NCBI GenBank assembly: GCA_900540475.1
Contig: UQGG01000021.1
Location: 60,831-124,830, forward strand
Source of the DNA: an uncultured Robinsoniella sp.
GTDB lineage: Bacteria; Bacillota; Clostridia; Lachnospirales; Lachnospiraceae
DNA: 64,000 nt
Direction of reading: 5' to 3'
Shown: positions 51,772-60,765 of the stretch, piece by piece
Layout of the letters: every line of letters starts with the position of its first letter
How positions within the stretch are numbered: the stretch's first letter is position 1
The notes under the pieces: model-generated
What the model saw: the letters and a program-made list of their open reading frames with translations, nothing else
The model's database searches: none
What the model was told of the DNA's origin: nothing
Translations under genes and position numbers: made by a program

Positions 51772-54240
51772 CTATTCGGAAAAGCGGATTCTTTCAATCA
51801 TGCTTTGTTTTCGAAAATTCTTCATGATCAGATAAGTCAGCAGCAGCTGAATGATCAGTACTACCGCAATAAGCGCTATGGTCTGGGTCAGAGGATAGTG
51901 GTAGCTGATAATCCCAAACATTCTATCCTTTTTTGCATACAGGAATGTGAGATATCCCAATACGCTGCCACCTCCCAGGGAAAGAACCAGCGTTCCCGCC
52001 GTATAGAAAATACCTTCCATCTGAAGCATACGTACCATCTGTTTTTCCGAAAGTCCGATTGCCTGCATCACGCCCAGTTCCCTTCGCCTCACATAGATAC
52101 TGTTTATCATGGTATTTACCAGATTCATAATACCCACACCGCCTAAGACGACCATAAAGACATAGCACAACTGGGAAAGAAGGGCAGTCGTCTTTTTATT
52201 CATTGCTACTTCTTCTTCATAGCTTTCCAGTTTGAGAAACTCCTGTTCATCTGTAATCTTACGAAGCTGCTGTTCTACATTTTTCACTTCTTTTTTATCA
52301 ACATCTATAGACCAGTGGTAATCCATTTTGAAGCCCCCCAGTTCATCCACTACCGATTTCGGCAGCAGAAAGTTGCAGAACTGATTTAAACTATAGGGCA
52401 TATCCGCAATGGCTGCTACTTGAAATGACTTCTCCATACTCTTCTCTCCGCTTTTCACAATCATGCGGATCGTATCTCCCAGTTTCCAGTCCGGCGCCCA
52501 ATGCTGCATATTTTCATCCATAATAATTTTGTCGCCCTGAAGCAGTTCCTCATAAGTACAGTTTCCTTCTATAATACTCTTTTCCATTTCCTCTGCATAT
52601 TCTTCCGGTATTCCGATGATCCCAGAAGTCCAAAGCTCCTCCCCGTCTTTCAGATCCTTTAGCTGCGTGGTTAATTCACTGGATTTTGTAATCTTTTTTA
52701 CGCCTGGGATGCCGGCGATCTCCCGCTCCATTTCCTCATTTAACGGATTATTTAGACTAATCGCCGTCCATTCCCGTTCCGGATGCATTTTGTCGCCTCT
52801 GGAGCTGTCTATGGACACCTCGAATTCGTCATACATGGCAGATCTGGCGATTTCAACCGGATCCGCACAGGATAATATGGTAGAAAGCACCATATATAGA
52901 ATCCCAGTCAGACTCAGCGTTATAATGGTCATAACCGTCCTTTTTTTGTTTCGGGTTAGATTTGCTTCCGTCAGATGCACAAGCCTCATCTCTGAATGGC
53001 CTTTTCTGCCCTTTTTCCGGGTCTTTATGCTGCCATCATATCGCATAGCCTCTACCGGTGATATCTTAGCGGCAATCTGCATGGGGCGAATCATGGATAC
53101 TGCAACCGTTAGCAGCGTAACCGCCGCTGCCATAATATAAATCCATGGCTTTAGCAGGGATACCTCTTTTTGAGCAATCAGCTGTCTGGTTGCGATTCCC
53201 ATGGAATCATCCGGTGCATATACAGTCATCAGATATGCGAATCCTGCATAGGATAATATGCTGCCAATAACCAGACCGATGGGAATTGCCACACCCGCCA
53301 CCATCATTCCTTCCCGGAATACAATCTGGCGAATCTGGCGTTTGGTAGCACCCAGCGCTTTTATCTTGCCGAATTCCTGTACTTTATAAATCATGGAAAT
53401 ATAATAAATACTGTATATGGTCATAATTCCCGCTACAACCACCACAAGAAGAATTGCCACAACTCCTGTGTAAAAGGCAGGGTCCACATAATTTGCCGAC
53501 AGATACTCCGAGTTATCTGCTACATCCGCCTCCACAATCCCCATGTCTGCCGCCAGATCCCCAGAGACATTCTCAATTTGTTCCTTGGTCATAGAATCTG
53601 CACCTGCAACCCGGTAGAGAATCCGGTATCTCCGCTCGCCCTCAGGCTGCTCCTGCTCCATAAAATCTCTGGAGACCAGCGCAGAAAATACCTTTAAATC
53701 CCTCTGCTCTTTGGAGGTAGGCAGCATCCCTGTAATCAGGAACTTTTCTTTCTTCTCATAGCCGATCCCATCCGGTTCTATGGGCTGATACGGCAGTTCA
53801 ATGGTATCCCCTACACCAGCTTTTATGCCCATCGCCTCTAACAGCCCGGAAGAAACCACAATTTCATTTCCGCTCTTGGGGAAGTTCCCTTCCTCTAATT
53901 CCATTTTGCCAAGTCTCAATGCCTCATCGTCCATATAGCACATGATTCCGGATCCCTCGGGAATGGAAATCTGTGCCGGATCCTGCCGCTTCCCCATGGT
54001 CTCTATTTCAGCCCGATGGGAAAGCTTCTCCGCTGTCTGGGCATCCACGTTTCGATACATTCCGTGAAAGGTTGGATAAATTTTATTGATGGCAGCCATT
54101 TGCACATCCATAGTTCCAAATCCCACCGTAGGAATCACAAATATCAGTATGGTGGTCAAAATGATTGCTATTCCGGATAAAATATTTTTCCCCTTATTCT
54201 GCTTCAGGTTGGACAGAGCCGCTTTATTTACTGTGTTCAT
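51772..54240 (-). CDS. ABC transporter permease, FtsX/MacB type (second module)
   Basis: 822 residues. N-terminal helix at about 17-40, a large extracellular domain, three helices at about 260-390, a helix at about 440-460, a second extracellular domain and three C-terminal helices. IYKVQEFGKIKALGATKRQI and RRRELGVMQAIGLSEKQM are the paired cytoplasmic coupling-loop motifs of FtsX domains. The start overlaps the ATPase stop as ATGA. It is the membrane part of an exporter of unknown substrate encoded after its own two-component system. Confidence 0.9.
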   Translation of the reverse strand: MNTVNKAALSNLKQNKGKNILSGIAIILTTILIFVIPTVGFGTMDVQMAAINKIYPTFHGMYRNVDAQTAEKLSHRAEIETMGKRQDPAQISIPEGSGIMCYMDDEALRLGKMELEEGNFPKSGNEIVVSSGLLEAMGIKAGVGDTIELPYQPIEPDGIGYEKKEKFLITGMLPTSKEQRDLKVFSALVSRDFMEQEQPEGERRYRILYRVAGADSMTKEQIENVSGDLAADMGIVEADVADNSEYLSANYVDPAFYTGVVAILLVVVVAGIMTIYSIYYISMIYKVQEFGKIKALGATKRQIRQIVFREGMMVAGVAIPIGLVIGSILSYAGFAYLMTVYAPDDSMGIATRQLIAQKEVSLLKPWIYIMAAAVTLLTVAVSMIRPMQIAAKISPVEAMRYDGSIKTRKKGRKGHSEMRLVHLTEANLTRNKKRTVMTIITLSLTGILYMVLSTILSCADPVEIARSAMYDEFEVSIDSSRGDKMHPEREWTAISLNNPLNEEMEREIAGIPGVKKITKSSELTTQLKDLKDGEELWTSGIIGIPEEYAEEMEKSIIEGNCTYEELLQGDKIIMDENMQHWAPDWKLGDTIRMIVKSGEKSMEKSFQVAAIADMPYSLNQFCNFLLPKSVVDELGGFKMDYHWSIDVDKKEVKNVEQQLRKITDEQEFLKLESYEEEVAMNKKTTALLSQLCYVFMVVLGGVGIMNLVNTMINSIYVRRRELGVMQAIGLSEKQMVRMLQMEGIFYTAGTLVLSLGGGSVLGYLTFLYAKKDRMFGIISYHYPLTQTIALIAVVLIIQLLLTYLIMKNFRKQSMIERIRFSE

Positions 54241-54911
54241 TGGCTCACCACCTTACCGTCCTCGATGACCAGAATCCGATCTGCCATCTGGGCAATGGTT
54301 TCATCATGGGTAATCATCACCAATGTCTGTCCGTATTCATTTACACATGCCTTTAGCAGGGAAATCACTTCCAGCTCCGTTTTGGAATCCAGATTTCCGG
54401 TTGGCTCATCTGCCAGAATAATTGCCGGTTTTGCCGCAAGGGCACGGGCAATCGCCACTCTCTGCTGCTGTCCACCGGAAAGTGTGTTGGGAAGGGACTT
54501 CAGTTTATCTGCAATTCCAATCCGCTCCGCCAGATCCATCACGAAGTTTTTATCCACTCTTTTCTTGTCGAGACCCATTGGCAGGACGATATTTTCCCAT
54601 ACGTTCAAGGAAGGAATCAGGTTATAGTTCTGGAAGATAAACCCGATTTTACGTCTTCTGAAAACAGCCAGCTGCTCATCCTTTAAATCAAAAACGCTTT
54701 TTCCTTCGATCAGGATTTTCCCGCTGTCGGGTCGATCCAGCGCCCCCAGCATGTGAAGCAGGGTACTCTTTCCGGAACCGGAACGCCCCACAATCGCGGT
54801 AAATTCCCCTCTTTGGATACTCATGGAGGTATGGTCAATCGCCTTCACCAAATTATCCCCGCTGCCATAATATTTACACAGATCTTTTATTTCCAGTAAC
54901 ATCGTGCTCAT
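54237..54911 (-). CDS. ABC transporter ATPase (LolD/MacB type, second module)
   Basis: 224 residues: Walker A VGRSGSGKSTLLHMLG, Q-loop FIFQNYNLIPSLNVWENIVLP, signature LSGGQQQRVAIARAL, Walker B AIILADEPTGNLD and switch His in MITHDET. A clean member of the MacB/LolD/BceA group. GGAGAG precedes the ATG. It partners with the FtsX-type permease that follows with a 4-nt overlap. An inverted repeat TCTTACAA/TTGTAAGA lies in its promoter region. Confidence 0.93.
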   Translation of the reverse strand: MSTMLLEIKDLCKYYGSGDNLVKAIDHTSMSIQRGEFTAIVGRSGSGKSTLLHMLGALDRPDSGKILIEGKSVFDLKDEQLAVFRRRKIGFIFQNYNLIPSLNVWENIVLPMGLDKKRVDKNFVMDLAERIGIADKLKSLPNTLSGGQQQRVAIARALAAKPAIILADEPTGNLDSKTELEVISLLKACVNEYGQTLVMITHDETIAQMADRILVIEDGKVVSQ

Positions 54912-54962
54912 AAGAACTCTCCTTTTCTTCTCTGTTATTCTGCCTTTATCTTACGCTCCTAT

Positions 54963-55003
54963 TCTTACAACAGCATTGCGGATAAGATAACAGATTTGTA
55001 AGA
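54963..55003 (-). promoter_or_regulatory. Putative operator upstream of the second ABC exporter
   Basis: TCTTACAA (54963-54970) and its complement TTGTAAGA (54996-55003) lie 25 bp apart in the 106-bp gap between the kinase and ATPase genes. It could be the target of the adjacent response regulator; the promoter itself is not clear. Confidence 0.4.
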
Positions 55004-55017
55004 AAACTCCTGCCCGT

Positions 55018-56172
55018 TTAATGAGTACTGTGCATCTTCCTTGGAAAGGTGATCTGGAACACACACCCCATCTTTCCTTTTTTTACACGGATACTTCCTC
55101 CCTGATCCTCCAGTATCTTCCTTGCCAGGTACAGTCCCACCCCTGAACCTTCTGTCTCCTGAACCTCTTGTGCACTTCCTCGATAAAAGCGTTTGAAGAC
55201 CTGGTGCATCTCCTCTTTTGGAATTCCCATTCCCTGATCTTCGATCTCAATTAAGAAATAACTTACCATGGGCATGACCCGTATTTCAACAGCTGTCCCT
55301 CCCTCTGAATATTTTACTGCATTATCCAGTACGTTGAGCAGCGCCTCCTGGGTCCATCTGGAATCCAGGAGCACTTCCTCGTCCTCAAATTCATTGACTG
55401 ACATAGAGATATCTTTTTCGTAGGCCTTCATGTAGACTCCATTCACGGCACCCAGCATCGTTTTCTTCAGGCTTCCCTGTTTTTTCTCTATCTGTATCAT
55501 GTTCGCTTCCAGCCTGGACAGCTGAATCAGAGATTTCGTCAGATTCTCCAGCTTTTCCACTTCCTGAAATCCCTGTAATAAAAACGACTGCTGTTCTTCT
55601 CTGGTAAAGCTGCCGGTATCGGCAATCTCATAACACATTTTCAGCGAGGCCAGCGGCGTTTTCAGCTGGTGGGAAATATCCGTAACCAGCGCTTTCGTCT
55701 CTGCTTCCTCCCTTTTCATTTTTTCTCTTAATATCCGGTTCTCTTCATCCAGCTGCTCCAGTCTGTCATCCAGTTCAAATATTTTCAGTTCTGCCATCTG
55801 GAATTTTCTCCGCTGGAATATGACCAGTCCCCCAATAAACAGCATCATCAAAACAAAGCCCAGGAGTATCACCGGCAAAAATGAAGTTATGGTATGAGAC
55901 AGCGTCCTATAGTCAAATACATATCCGTACTTTTCTGCTGCTTCCTTCCCGGCGCTGACAGCCTGCCTGCTGTCCACCCCTGTTTTCCCCTTAAAAATGC
56001 TCACATACTCTCCTTCTGTCTTAGGCTCCAGAAGAATACACTGTCCCAGAAGCTTCTGCTCTTCCCTGTGAACGGTATAAATCCACCCTATAGATGCCGC
56101 CACGCACCCCAATATTACAAGAAAGAGCAGTCCTGCTAATAGGCCTACTCTTTGGTTACTTCCCTTGTCCAT
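55018..56172 (-). CDS. Sensor histidine kinase (second module)
   Basis: 384 residues. Two membrane helices (about 8-30 and 95-120) with a roughly 65-residue extracellular loop, a coiled-coil linker, H-box VTDISHQLKTPLASL, N-box EALLNVLDNAVKYSEGG, G1 EDQGMGIP, F-box FKRFYRG and G2 GSGVGLYLARK. This resembles VncS-type kinases. The gene overlaps the end of the regulator by 28 nt. It probably senses a condition met by the exporter encoded next. Confidence 0.92.
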   Translation of the reverse strand: MDKGSNQRVGLLAGLLFLVILGCVAASIGWIYTVHREEQKLLGQCILLEPKTEGEYVSIFKGKTGVDSRQAVSAGKEAAEKYGYVFDYRTLSHTITSFLPVILLGFVLMMLFIGGLVIFQRRKFQMAELKIFELDDRLEQLDEENRILREKMKREEAETKALVTDISHQLKTPLASLKMCYEIADTGSFTREEQQSFLLQGFQEVEKLENLTKSLIQLSRLEANMIQIEKKQGSLKKTMLGAVNGVYMKAYEKDISMSVNEFEDEEVLLDSRWTQEALLNVLDNAVKYSEGGTAVEIRVMPMVSYFLIEIEDQGMGIPKEEMHQVFKRFYRGSAQEVQETEGSGVGLYLARKILEDQGGSIRVKKGKMGCVFQITFPRKMHSTH

Positions 56173-56822
56173 ATATACCCCATTCCTCTTACATTCTGTA
56201 TTGCATCGTTTTCCAGCCTTCTGCGCAGACGGCTGATATTAACCGGTATCGTATTGTCATCCACAAACTGCCCGTCAATGTCCCAGACTGCCTCTGCAAT
56301 CTGCTCTCTGGAGAAAATCTGCTTTGGATGCTCCAGGAAGAAAACCAGTAACTGCATCTCCTTTTTGCTCAGAAGCATCAGCTCCTGACCCTTCCAGGCT
56401 TTCATCTCCCTTAAGGATACGCGGATATCTGCACACAGAAGATAAGAGATCTGTTTCACTTCCACCCGCTTCATCAGTGCATGCACCTTGGATACCAGCA
56501 CCATGAGGCTGAAGGGCTTCGTAATATAGTCATCCGCCCCTACATCATAGCCGCTTACAATATCAATTTCCTGATCCAGAGCCGTCAGGAATATGAGATA
56601 AACACTGCTCTTTTCCCGTATTTTACGGCAAAAATCCATACCATTTCCATCACTCAGGGTGATATCACTGATAATAAGCTGAATTTTATTCTGTTCAAAC
56701 AGTTCTTCCGCCTGCGACGCTCCAAATGCAGACAGGACACGATATCCTTCCTTTTCCAGCCGCATAGTAATCCCCCGGTTCAGATTCTCATCATCCTCCA
56801 GAAGCAATATGGTTTTTCTCAC
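56145..56822 (-). CDS. OmpR-family response regulator (second module)
   Basis: 225 residues with start GTG at 56822, GGAG 8 nt upstream. The receiver has LLLEDDENLNRG, LIISDITLSDGNG with the phospho-acceptor Asp, FLTALDQE and GADDYITKPFSL; the winged helix ends FVDDNTIPVNISRLRRRL and GMGYIWTRE. VncR-like. Its promoter has an ACCCC-N2-GGGGT palindrome in the spacer. Confidence 0.93.
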   Translation of the reverse strand: MRKTILLLEDDENLNRGITMRLEKEGYRVLSAFGASQAEELFEQNKIQLIISDITLSDGNGMDFCRKIREKSSVYLIFLTALDQEIDIVSGYDVGADDYITKPFSLMVLVSKVHALMKRVEVKQISYLLCADIRVSLREMKAWKGQELMLLSKKEMQLLVFFLEHPKQIFSREQIAEAVWDIDGQFVDDNTIPVNISRLRRRLENDAIQNVRGMGYIWTREVTKE

Positions 56823-56854
56823 TTGATGATCTCCTTATTCCTTATGATAAACTG

Positions 56855-56884
56855 ATTATAGAGCACCCCTGGGGGTATTGTCAA
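56855..56884 (-). promoter_or_regulatory. Regulator promoter with a CsoR-like palindrome in the spacer
   Basis: On the minus strand TTGACA (56879-56884), 18-bp spacer, TATAAT (56855-56860), a near-consensus promoter. The spacer contains ACCCC-N2-GGGGT (56865-56876), like operators of the CsoR/CstR repressor family. No such repressor gene is in the window. Confidence 0.6.
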
Positions 56885-56888
56885 CGTA

Positions 56889-58217
56889 CTAAAGCCTCGC
56901 CTTTTTCCAAACGCCCCGGGCGTAAAAGACGATCGCCATAACGGTGGCAATGGACCATCCCACCGGCCAGGAAAGCCATATGCCGGTTGTTCCCAGGAAC
57001 TTTGAAAATATAAATGCCAGGATTACCCGTAACACCAGATCCGAAAAGGTATCGATCATAAAATAGATCATGGCACCGGACCCGCGCAGTACGCCGTCTA
57101 TAATCAATTTCAGTGCCACTACAAAGTAAAAGGGCGCCACAATCCGCAGAAAATCCGTTCCAATTTCCAGCGCCACTTGACTGCTCTCATTCATGAATAA
57201 TCCCAGCATGGTGTCGTTGAAGAAAAAGAACGCTACAAAAAACGGTACCGTTACAATTTCAACCATAACAAGCCCCGCCTTAAATCCGTCTTTCACACGT
57301 TCTGTTTTTCCTGCCCCCATATTTTGTGCCGTATAGCTGGACAGCCCGTTAGACAGGGTTGTGACGGAGGTTATACAGAAGGTGTTCAGCTTGATTGCTG
57401 CTGAATATCCGGCAATAGTCGCTGAGCCGAAGCTGTTTACCAGCCCCTGCACAAACATGTTTCCTACCGACACAAAACTTTGCTGTAAGATACTGGGAAC
57501 CGCTACATATGCAATCTTCCCCAGCATTCTCCCTGAAAAAAGCGGGGGACGTTCTGCTGTCTGAATCCCTCGTATTCTTTTCTGTAGTGTAAAAACGGAA
57601 AGGACACAGGAAATCCCCTGTGCGATGAAGGTCGCCCATGCCACACCAGCCACACCCATCTTGAAATTAATTACAAAAACCAGGTCCAATATGATATTTC
57701 CGATAGAAGAACCGATCAGAAAATACAGAGGCGTCTTAGAATCCCCTAACGCATTGAAGATACCCGTACAGATATTGTATAGAAATAAAAACGCCAGTCC
57801 GCCTATGTAAATATTCAGATAAAGCGCCGCATCACCGAATATATTATCCGGCGTCTGGATCAGACGCATTAACGGGTGACAAAAAACCAGTCCCAGTATT
57901 GTCAGGACCAGGCTTAATACTGCGCTGGCTATAAAAGTTGTGGTAATCGCCGTCTTCATTTCCTTAAATTTCCTGCCGCCAAAGAGCTGGGAAATAATAA
58001 CGGAACACCCTACATTGCTGCCCATGGCAATTGCCATAAATATCATGGTAATGGGATAAGATGCCCCTACTGCTGCCAAAGCGTCTTCCCCTGCAAATTT
58101 TCCGGCTATCATACTATCTGCTATATTATAAATCTGCTGAAACATTACACTGATTAACATGGGTATGGAAAATGCCCAAAGTACATTTCTGGGCTTACCG
58201 CTAGTCAAATCTTTCAT
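56889..58217 (-). CDS. MATE family efflux transporter (second)
   Basis: About 442 residues with 12 membrane helices. Conserved: FSIPMLISVMFQQIYNIADSMIAGKFAGEDALAAVG at the start, SNVGCSVIISQLFG, and YTAQNMGAGKTERVKDGF in the second half. Typical of multidrug exporters of the NorM/DinF-like MATE group; substrate unknown. GGGAGG precedes two candidate starts, TTG at 58220 (8 nt) and ATG at 58217 (11 nt). It is next to the second two-component module but separated by that module's promoter. Confidence 0.92.
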   Translation of the reverse strand: MKDLTSGKPRNVLWAFSIPMLISVMFQQIYNIADSMIAGKFAGEDALAAVGASYPITMIFMAIAMGSNVGCSVIISQLFGGRKFKEMKTAITTTFIASAVLSLVLTILGLVFCHPLMRLIQTPDNIFGDAALYLNIYIGGLAFLFLYNICTGIFNALGDSKTPLYFLIGSSIGNIILDLVFVINFKMGVAGVAWATFIAQGISCVLSVFTLQKRIRGIQTAERPPLFSGRMLGKIAYVAVPSILQQSFVSVGNMFVQGLVNSFGSATIAGYSAAIKLNTFCITSVTTLSNGLSSYTAQNMGAGKTERVKDGFKAGLVMVEIVTVPFFVAFFFFNDTMLGLFMNESSQVALEIGTDFLRIVAPFYFVVALKLIIDGVLRGSGAMIYFMIDTFSDLVLRVILAFIFSKFLGTTGIWLSWPVGWSIATVMAIVFYARGVWKKARL

Positions 58218-58371
58218 CAATTCAATCGCCTCCCTGATTTCATTTTCCTTTTGTATTATATTCCTTTTTCCATATATGTAAAGAAAAACAGTCGAAAAAA
58301 AGCAAAGATGCCGGAAATTCTTCCATTATCTTTGCTTTCATTACTGACGATCCTGTTCTGTTTTAGTTCAT

Positions 58372-58857
58372 TCAGTAAATAACGCCGCAGGCTATCATTT
58401 CTCCTGCATTCCCGGATGGCTGCGTTTTAAAATCATCGGGATTTCTGTGAATAACTACGGTTCTTCCTATCACTTCACGGGCATAAAAGCGTTCTGTAAA
58501 CACCATCATCCACGCAAAGCCACCGTTGCCAAACAGCGGAGGAAGATCACCTGCATGGTAAGGATGTTCACAGTTTCTTGGATTATAGTGGCCATCCGTA
58601 TCTGCAAACTGGTCCTGCGCAGTTCCGGTACAGGAATCCCCACTGTGGACATGAAATCCAAATATTTCTTCCCCGCACATACCAGCCTTCGTGGGAAGAC
58701 CGTAAATCTCAGCAATGACAACCGTTCCCCCATCCATCTGGTAAAAGTATACCTGTCCTTTGATGTTCGGATACTTGCCGCTTCCCCGGACAACGGCACA
58801 GGCATCCGGCATCCTGTTTATCTCTTGCAGTATCATACTTGTACTGGACTGATTCAA
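58372..58857 (-). CDS. Cu/Zn superoxide dismutase-family protein, no signal peptide
   Basis: 161 residues. SodC-like: copper ligands in FGFHVHSGD, zinc and bridging His in TDGHYNPRNC and HPYHAGDLPPLF, a later His in VVIHRNPDD and a Cys pair (CTGT and IACGVIY) that could form the disulfide. All expected ligands seem present. There is no export signal, unusual for bacterial SodC, which is normally periplasmic or a lipoprotein. Start is TTG with AGGAGG 7 nt before it. It lies near a rubrerythrin gene. Activity is not certain. Confidence 0.85.
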   Translation of the reverse strand: MNQSSTSMILQEINRMPDACAVVRGSGKYPNIKGQVYFYQMDGGTVVIAEIYGLPTKAGMCGEEIFGFHVHSGDSCTGTAQDQFADTDGHYNPRNCEHPYHAGDLPPLFGNGGFAWMMVFTERFYAREVIGRTVVIHRNPDDFKTQPSGNAGEMIACGVIY

Positions 58858-59028
58858 TCATACACCTCCTGTGCTGACAGCCCCGTACCGCAATCAGCCA
58901 GAGCGTGTCTGGAAAATGCTTCCGCCTGCAAGCGGCTCCGGTATTAGATAAACTGCCATGCAGAATATATATATGCCATGCTTACAGGAATTGTACCAAT
59001 TTTAAAGAAATAGTCTGCGCACCACGCA

Positions 59029-59562
59029 TCAGATAACTTCCACCTGGCACATTTTCATGGCACCCAGCGCCTGTTCATGGCTTTGGGGAGTCACACCCGC
59101 ACAGCACCTGGCATCTACAACAACTTTTGTCTCCGGAAGAAAAGTCTTGGCAAGTATGGCATTGGATATCACGCAGATATCCGTACATACGCCCACAAAC
59201 ACCATTTCTGTCACATTCTGATAGGTTCCGTGTGCCAGATCCATAGCAAACTTATCAGAGCCAAATGCTCCCTTTTCATATTTTTTATACTTTTCAAAAT
59301 CCACGGCTGCTTTTACCTCATCCCGGATTTCCCACCCCTTACTTCCTTTTAAGCAATGAGCCACAGGAAGTTTCCGGCCTTCCTGGGTATCCCCATAATG
59401 ATCACCGTGGGTATCCATGGTAAATACAATTTCATCCCCTGCTGCCTCAAATTCCTTCATTTTTTCCACTACATACGGGACAATTTTCAGCGCCTCCGGG
59501 GTACCAAGTGCTCCGTCAATAAAGTCGTTCTGCATATCCACCACTACTAACATCCTGCTCAT
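59029..59562 (-). CDS. Nicotinamidase/isochorismatase-family cysteine hydrolase
   Basis: About 177 residues. Start at 59562 chosen because GGAGG lies 6 nt upstream. Family residues: catalytic Asp in VVVDMQNDFIDGAL, Lys in YEKGAFGSD region, a cis-peptide and nucleophile in FVGVCTDICVISNAI. The metal-site MDTHGDHYGDT is like nicotinamidase PncA, which converts nicotinamide to nicotinate in NAD salvage, but related hydrolases act on other amides. No operon partner is clear. Confidence 0.87.
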   Translation of the reverse strand: MSRMLVVVDMQNDFIDGALGTPEALKIVPYVVEKMKEFEAAGDEIVFTMDTHGDHYGDTQEGRKLPVAHCLKGSKGWEIRDEVKAAVDFEKYKKYEKGAFGSDKFAMDLAHGTYQNVTEMVFVGVCTDICVISNAILAKTFLPETKVVVDARCCAGVTPQSHEQALGAMKMCQVEVI

Positions 59563-59644
59563 GTTCATCCTCCATCCTGTATTGTAAATTTATAATTTAT
59601 CTTAACATCATATAAAAAAACTATCAACCTGATCATTTGTATAA

Positions 59645-59677
59645 TTGCACTTTTTCACAAAAGTGATACACTATAAT
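59645..59677 (+). promoter_or_regulatory. Promoter region of the PHP gene with CACTTTT/AAAAGTG palindrome
   Basis: TTGCAC (59645-59650) and TACACT or TATAAT (59667-59677) flank CACTTTT-N4-AAAAGTG (59648-59665). The -10/-35 spacing is 16 bp to TACACT. Possible operator. Confidence 0.4.
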
Positions 59678-59757
59678 TAAATAAAATAATGAGCAACTTC
59701 TTATGTAAACTGCACATAATAACCTTAAGTACCACAGAATCATTTTCCCGGTTCCCG

Positions 59758-59814
59758 GAGCGCGTCTGAACATTCATTCCCGCCATCTATACGCCCCGCT
59801 TTGGGACATATTTG
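59758..59814 (+). repeat. Dispersed intergenic repeat, copy before the PHP gene
   Basis: GAGCGCGTCTGAACATTCAT, then TCCCGCCATCTATACGCCCC. Shares the block from CATTCCCGCCATCT with the copy at 42618. Confidence 0.7.
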
Positions 59815-59853
59815 CCGGTACCGGCGGAAAATGTACAGAAAGGACGTAAGACT

Positions 59854-60714
59854 ATGAAATTTGATCTGCACTGTCACACCAGCAATGGATCTCTGGATGG
59901 CAAAGTCAGCATAGAAAACTATATCCAATTGTTACAGAGACATGGGTTTGACGGCATGTTAATTACCGACCACAATTCCTACAATGGCTATCGCGCCTAC
60001 AAAAAGCTCCATGAGTCCACTCATAAATATGATGACTTTATCGTATTAAAAGGTGTGGAATACGATACCCTGGATGCCGGACACTTTCTGGTTGTCATGC
60101 CGGAAAAGGTCAAGCTGCCCATTCTTGAGATCCGGGGCATGCCCCTTTCCCTTCTTCTGAAAGTCGTGCATGGATTCGGCGGAATCCTGGGACCTGCACA
60201 CCCTTATGGTGCAAAGTTTTTAAGTGCCATGCACTCCAAGAAACTAAAAAGACATCCGGAGCTTATCTACGATTTTGATTTCATTGAAACAGACAATACC
60301 TGCAACCCTCATCAGGGAAATGTCCTGGCAAGAGATATGGCTAAACGCTACCACAAACCGGCTGTTGCAGGGTCCGATGCCCATAAAGTAAAATATATAG
60401 GCACCGCATACACCAATATTGATTATCGTATCCGGGGAAATAACGATTTTATTAACGCTGTGCGGCTGAAGAAAATCGCAGACTGCGGCTGCCGGGATGA
60501 AGTGTACATCGAACCCAAAGTGGTGACAAAAATTCTTCCGGTCAGCCTGGCGTGGAAAGTATATAACTACGGGCTTGGTTTTCTAAAGGCATATTCCAGA
60601 AAGGTAAATCTGAATAATCTGAAGGAACTGTGGGAAAAGTTCAAGCCGGACGCACTGTTTGATGCCAAAGCAGAACTGTACCGAAAGAGCCGCCCCCGCC
60701 ATGTATCCAAATAA
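59854..60714 (+). CDS. PHP-domain phosphoesterase
   Basis: 286 residues from the ATG at 59854 (AAAGGA upstream); a longer frame starts at 59812 without a ribosome site. PHP metal ligands are visible: FDLHCHTSNGSLD, LITDHNSYNG, GVEYDT, GPAHPYG, ETDN and AGSDAHKVKYIG. Small PHP proteins hydrolyse phosphate esters such as nucleoside 3',5'-bisphosphates or histidinol phosphate; the exact substrate is unknown. A terminator follows. Confidence 0.87.
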   Translation: MKFDLHCHTSNGSLDGKVSIENYIQLLQRHGFDGMLITDHNSYNGYRAYKKLHESTHKYDDFIVLKGVEYDTLDAGHFLVVMPEKVKLPILEIRGMPLSLLLKVVHGFGGILGPAHPYGAKFLSAMHSKKLKRHPELIYDFDFIETDNTCNPHQGNVLARDMAKRYHKPAVAGSDAHKVKYIGTAYTNIDYRIRGNNDFINAVRLKKIADCGCRDEVYIEPKVVTKILPVSLAWKVYNYGLGFLKAYSRKVNLNNLKELWEKFKPDALFDAKAELYRKSRPRHVSK

Positions 60715-60732
60715 ACATCAAAACAAAGCAAA

Positions 60733-60762
60733 GACCGCTGCATTCTGCGCAGCGGTCCGTTT
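60733..60762. terminator. Terminator between the PHP and rubrerythrin genes
   Basis: GACCGCTGC and GCAGCGGTC form a 9-bp stem with a 7-nt loop, followed by CGTTTTCC on the plus strand and TTTGCTTTG on the minus strand. Confidence 0.8.
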
Positions 60763-60765
60763 TCC

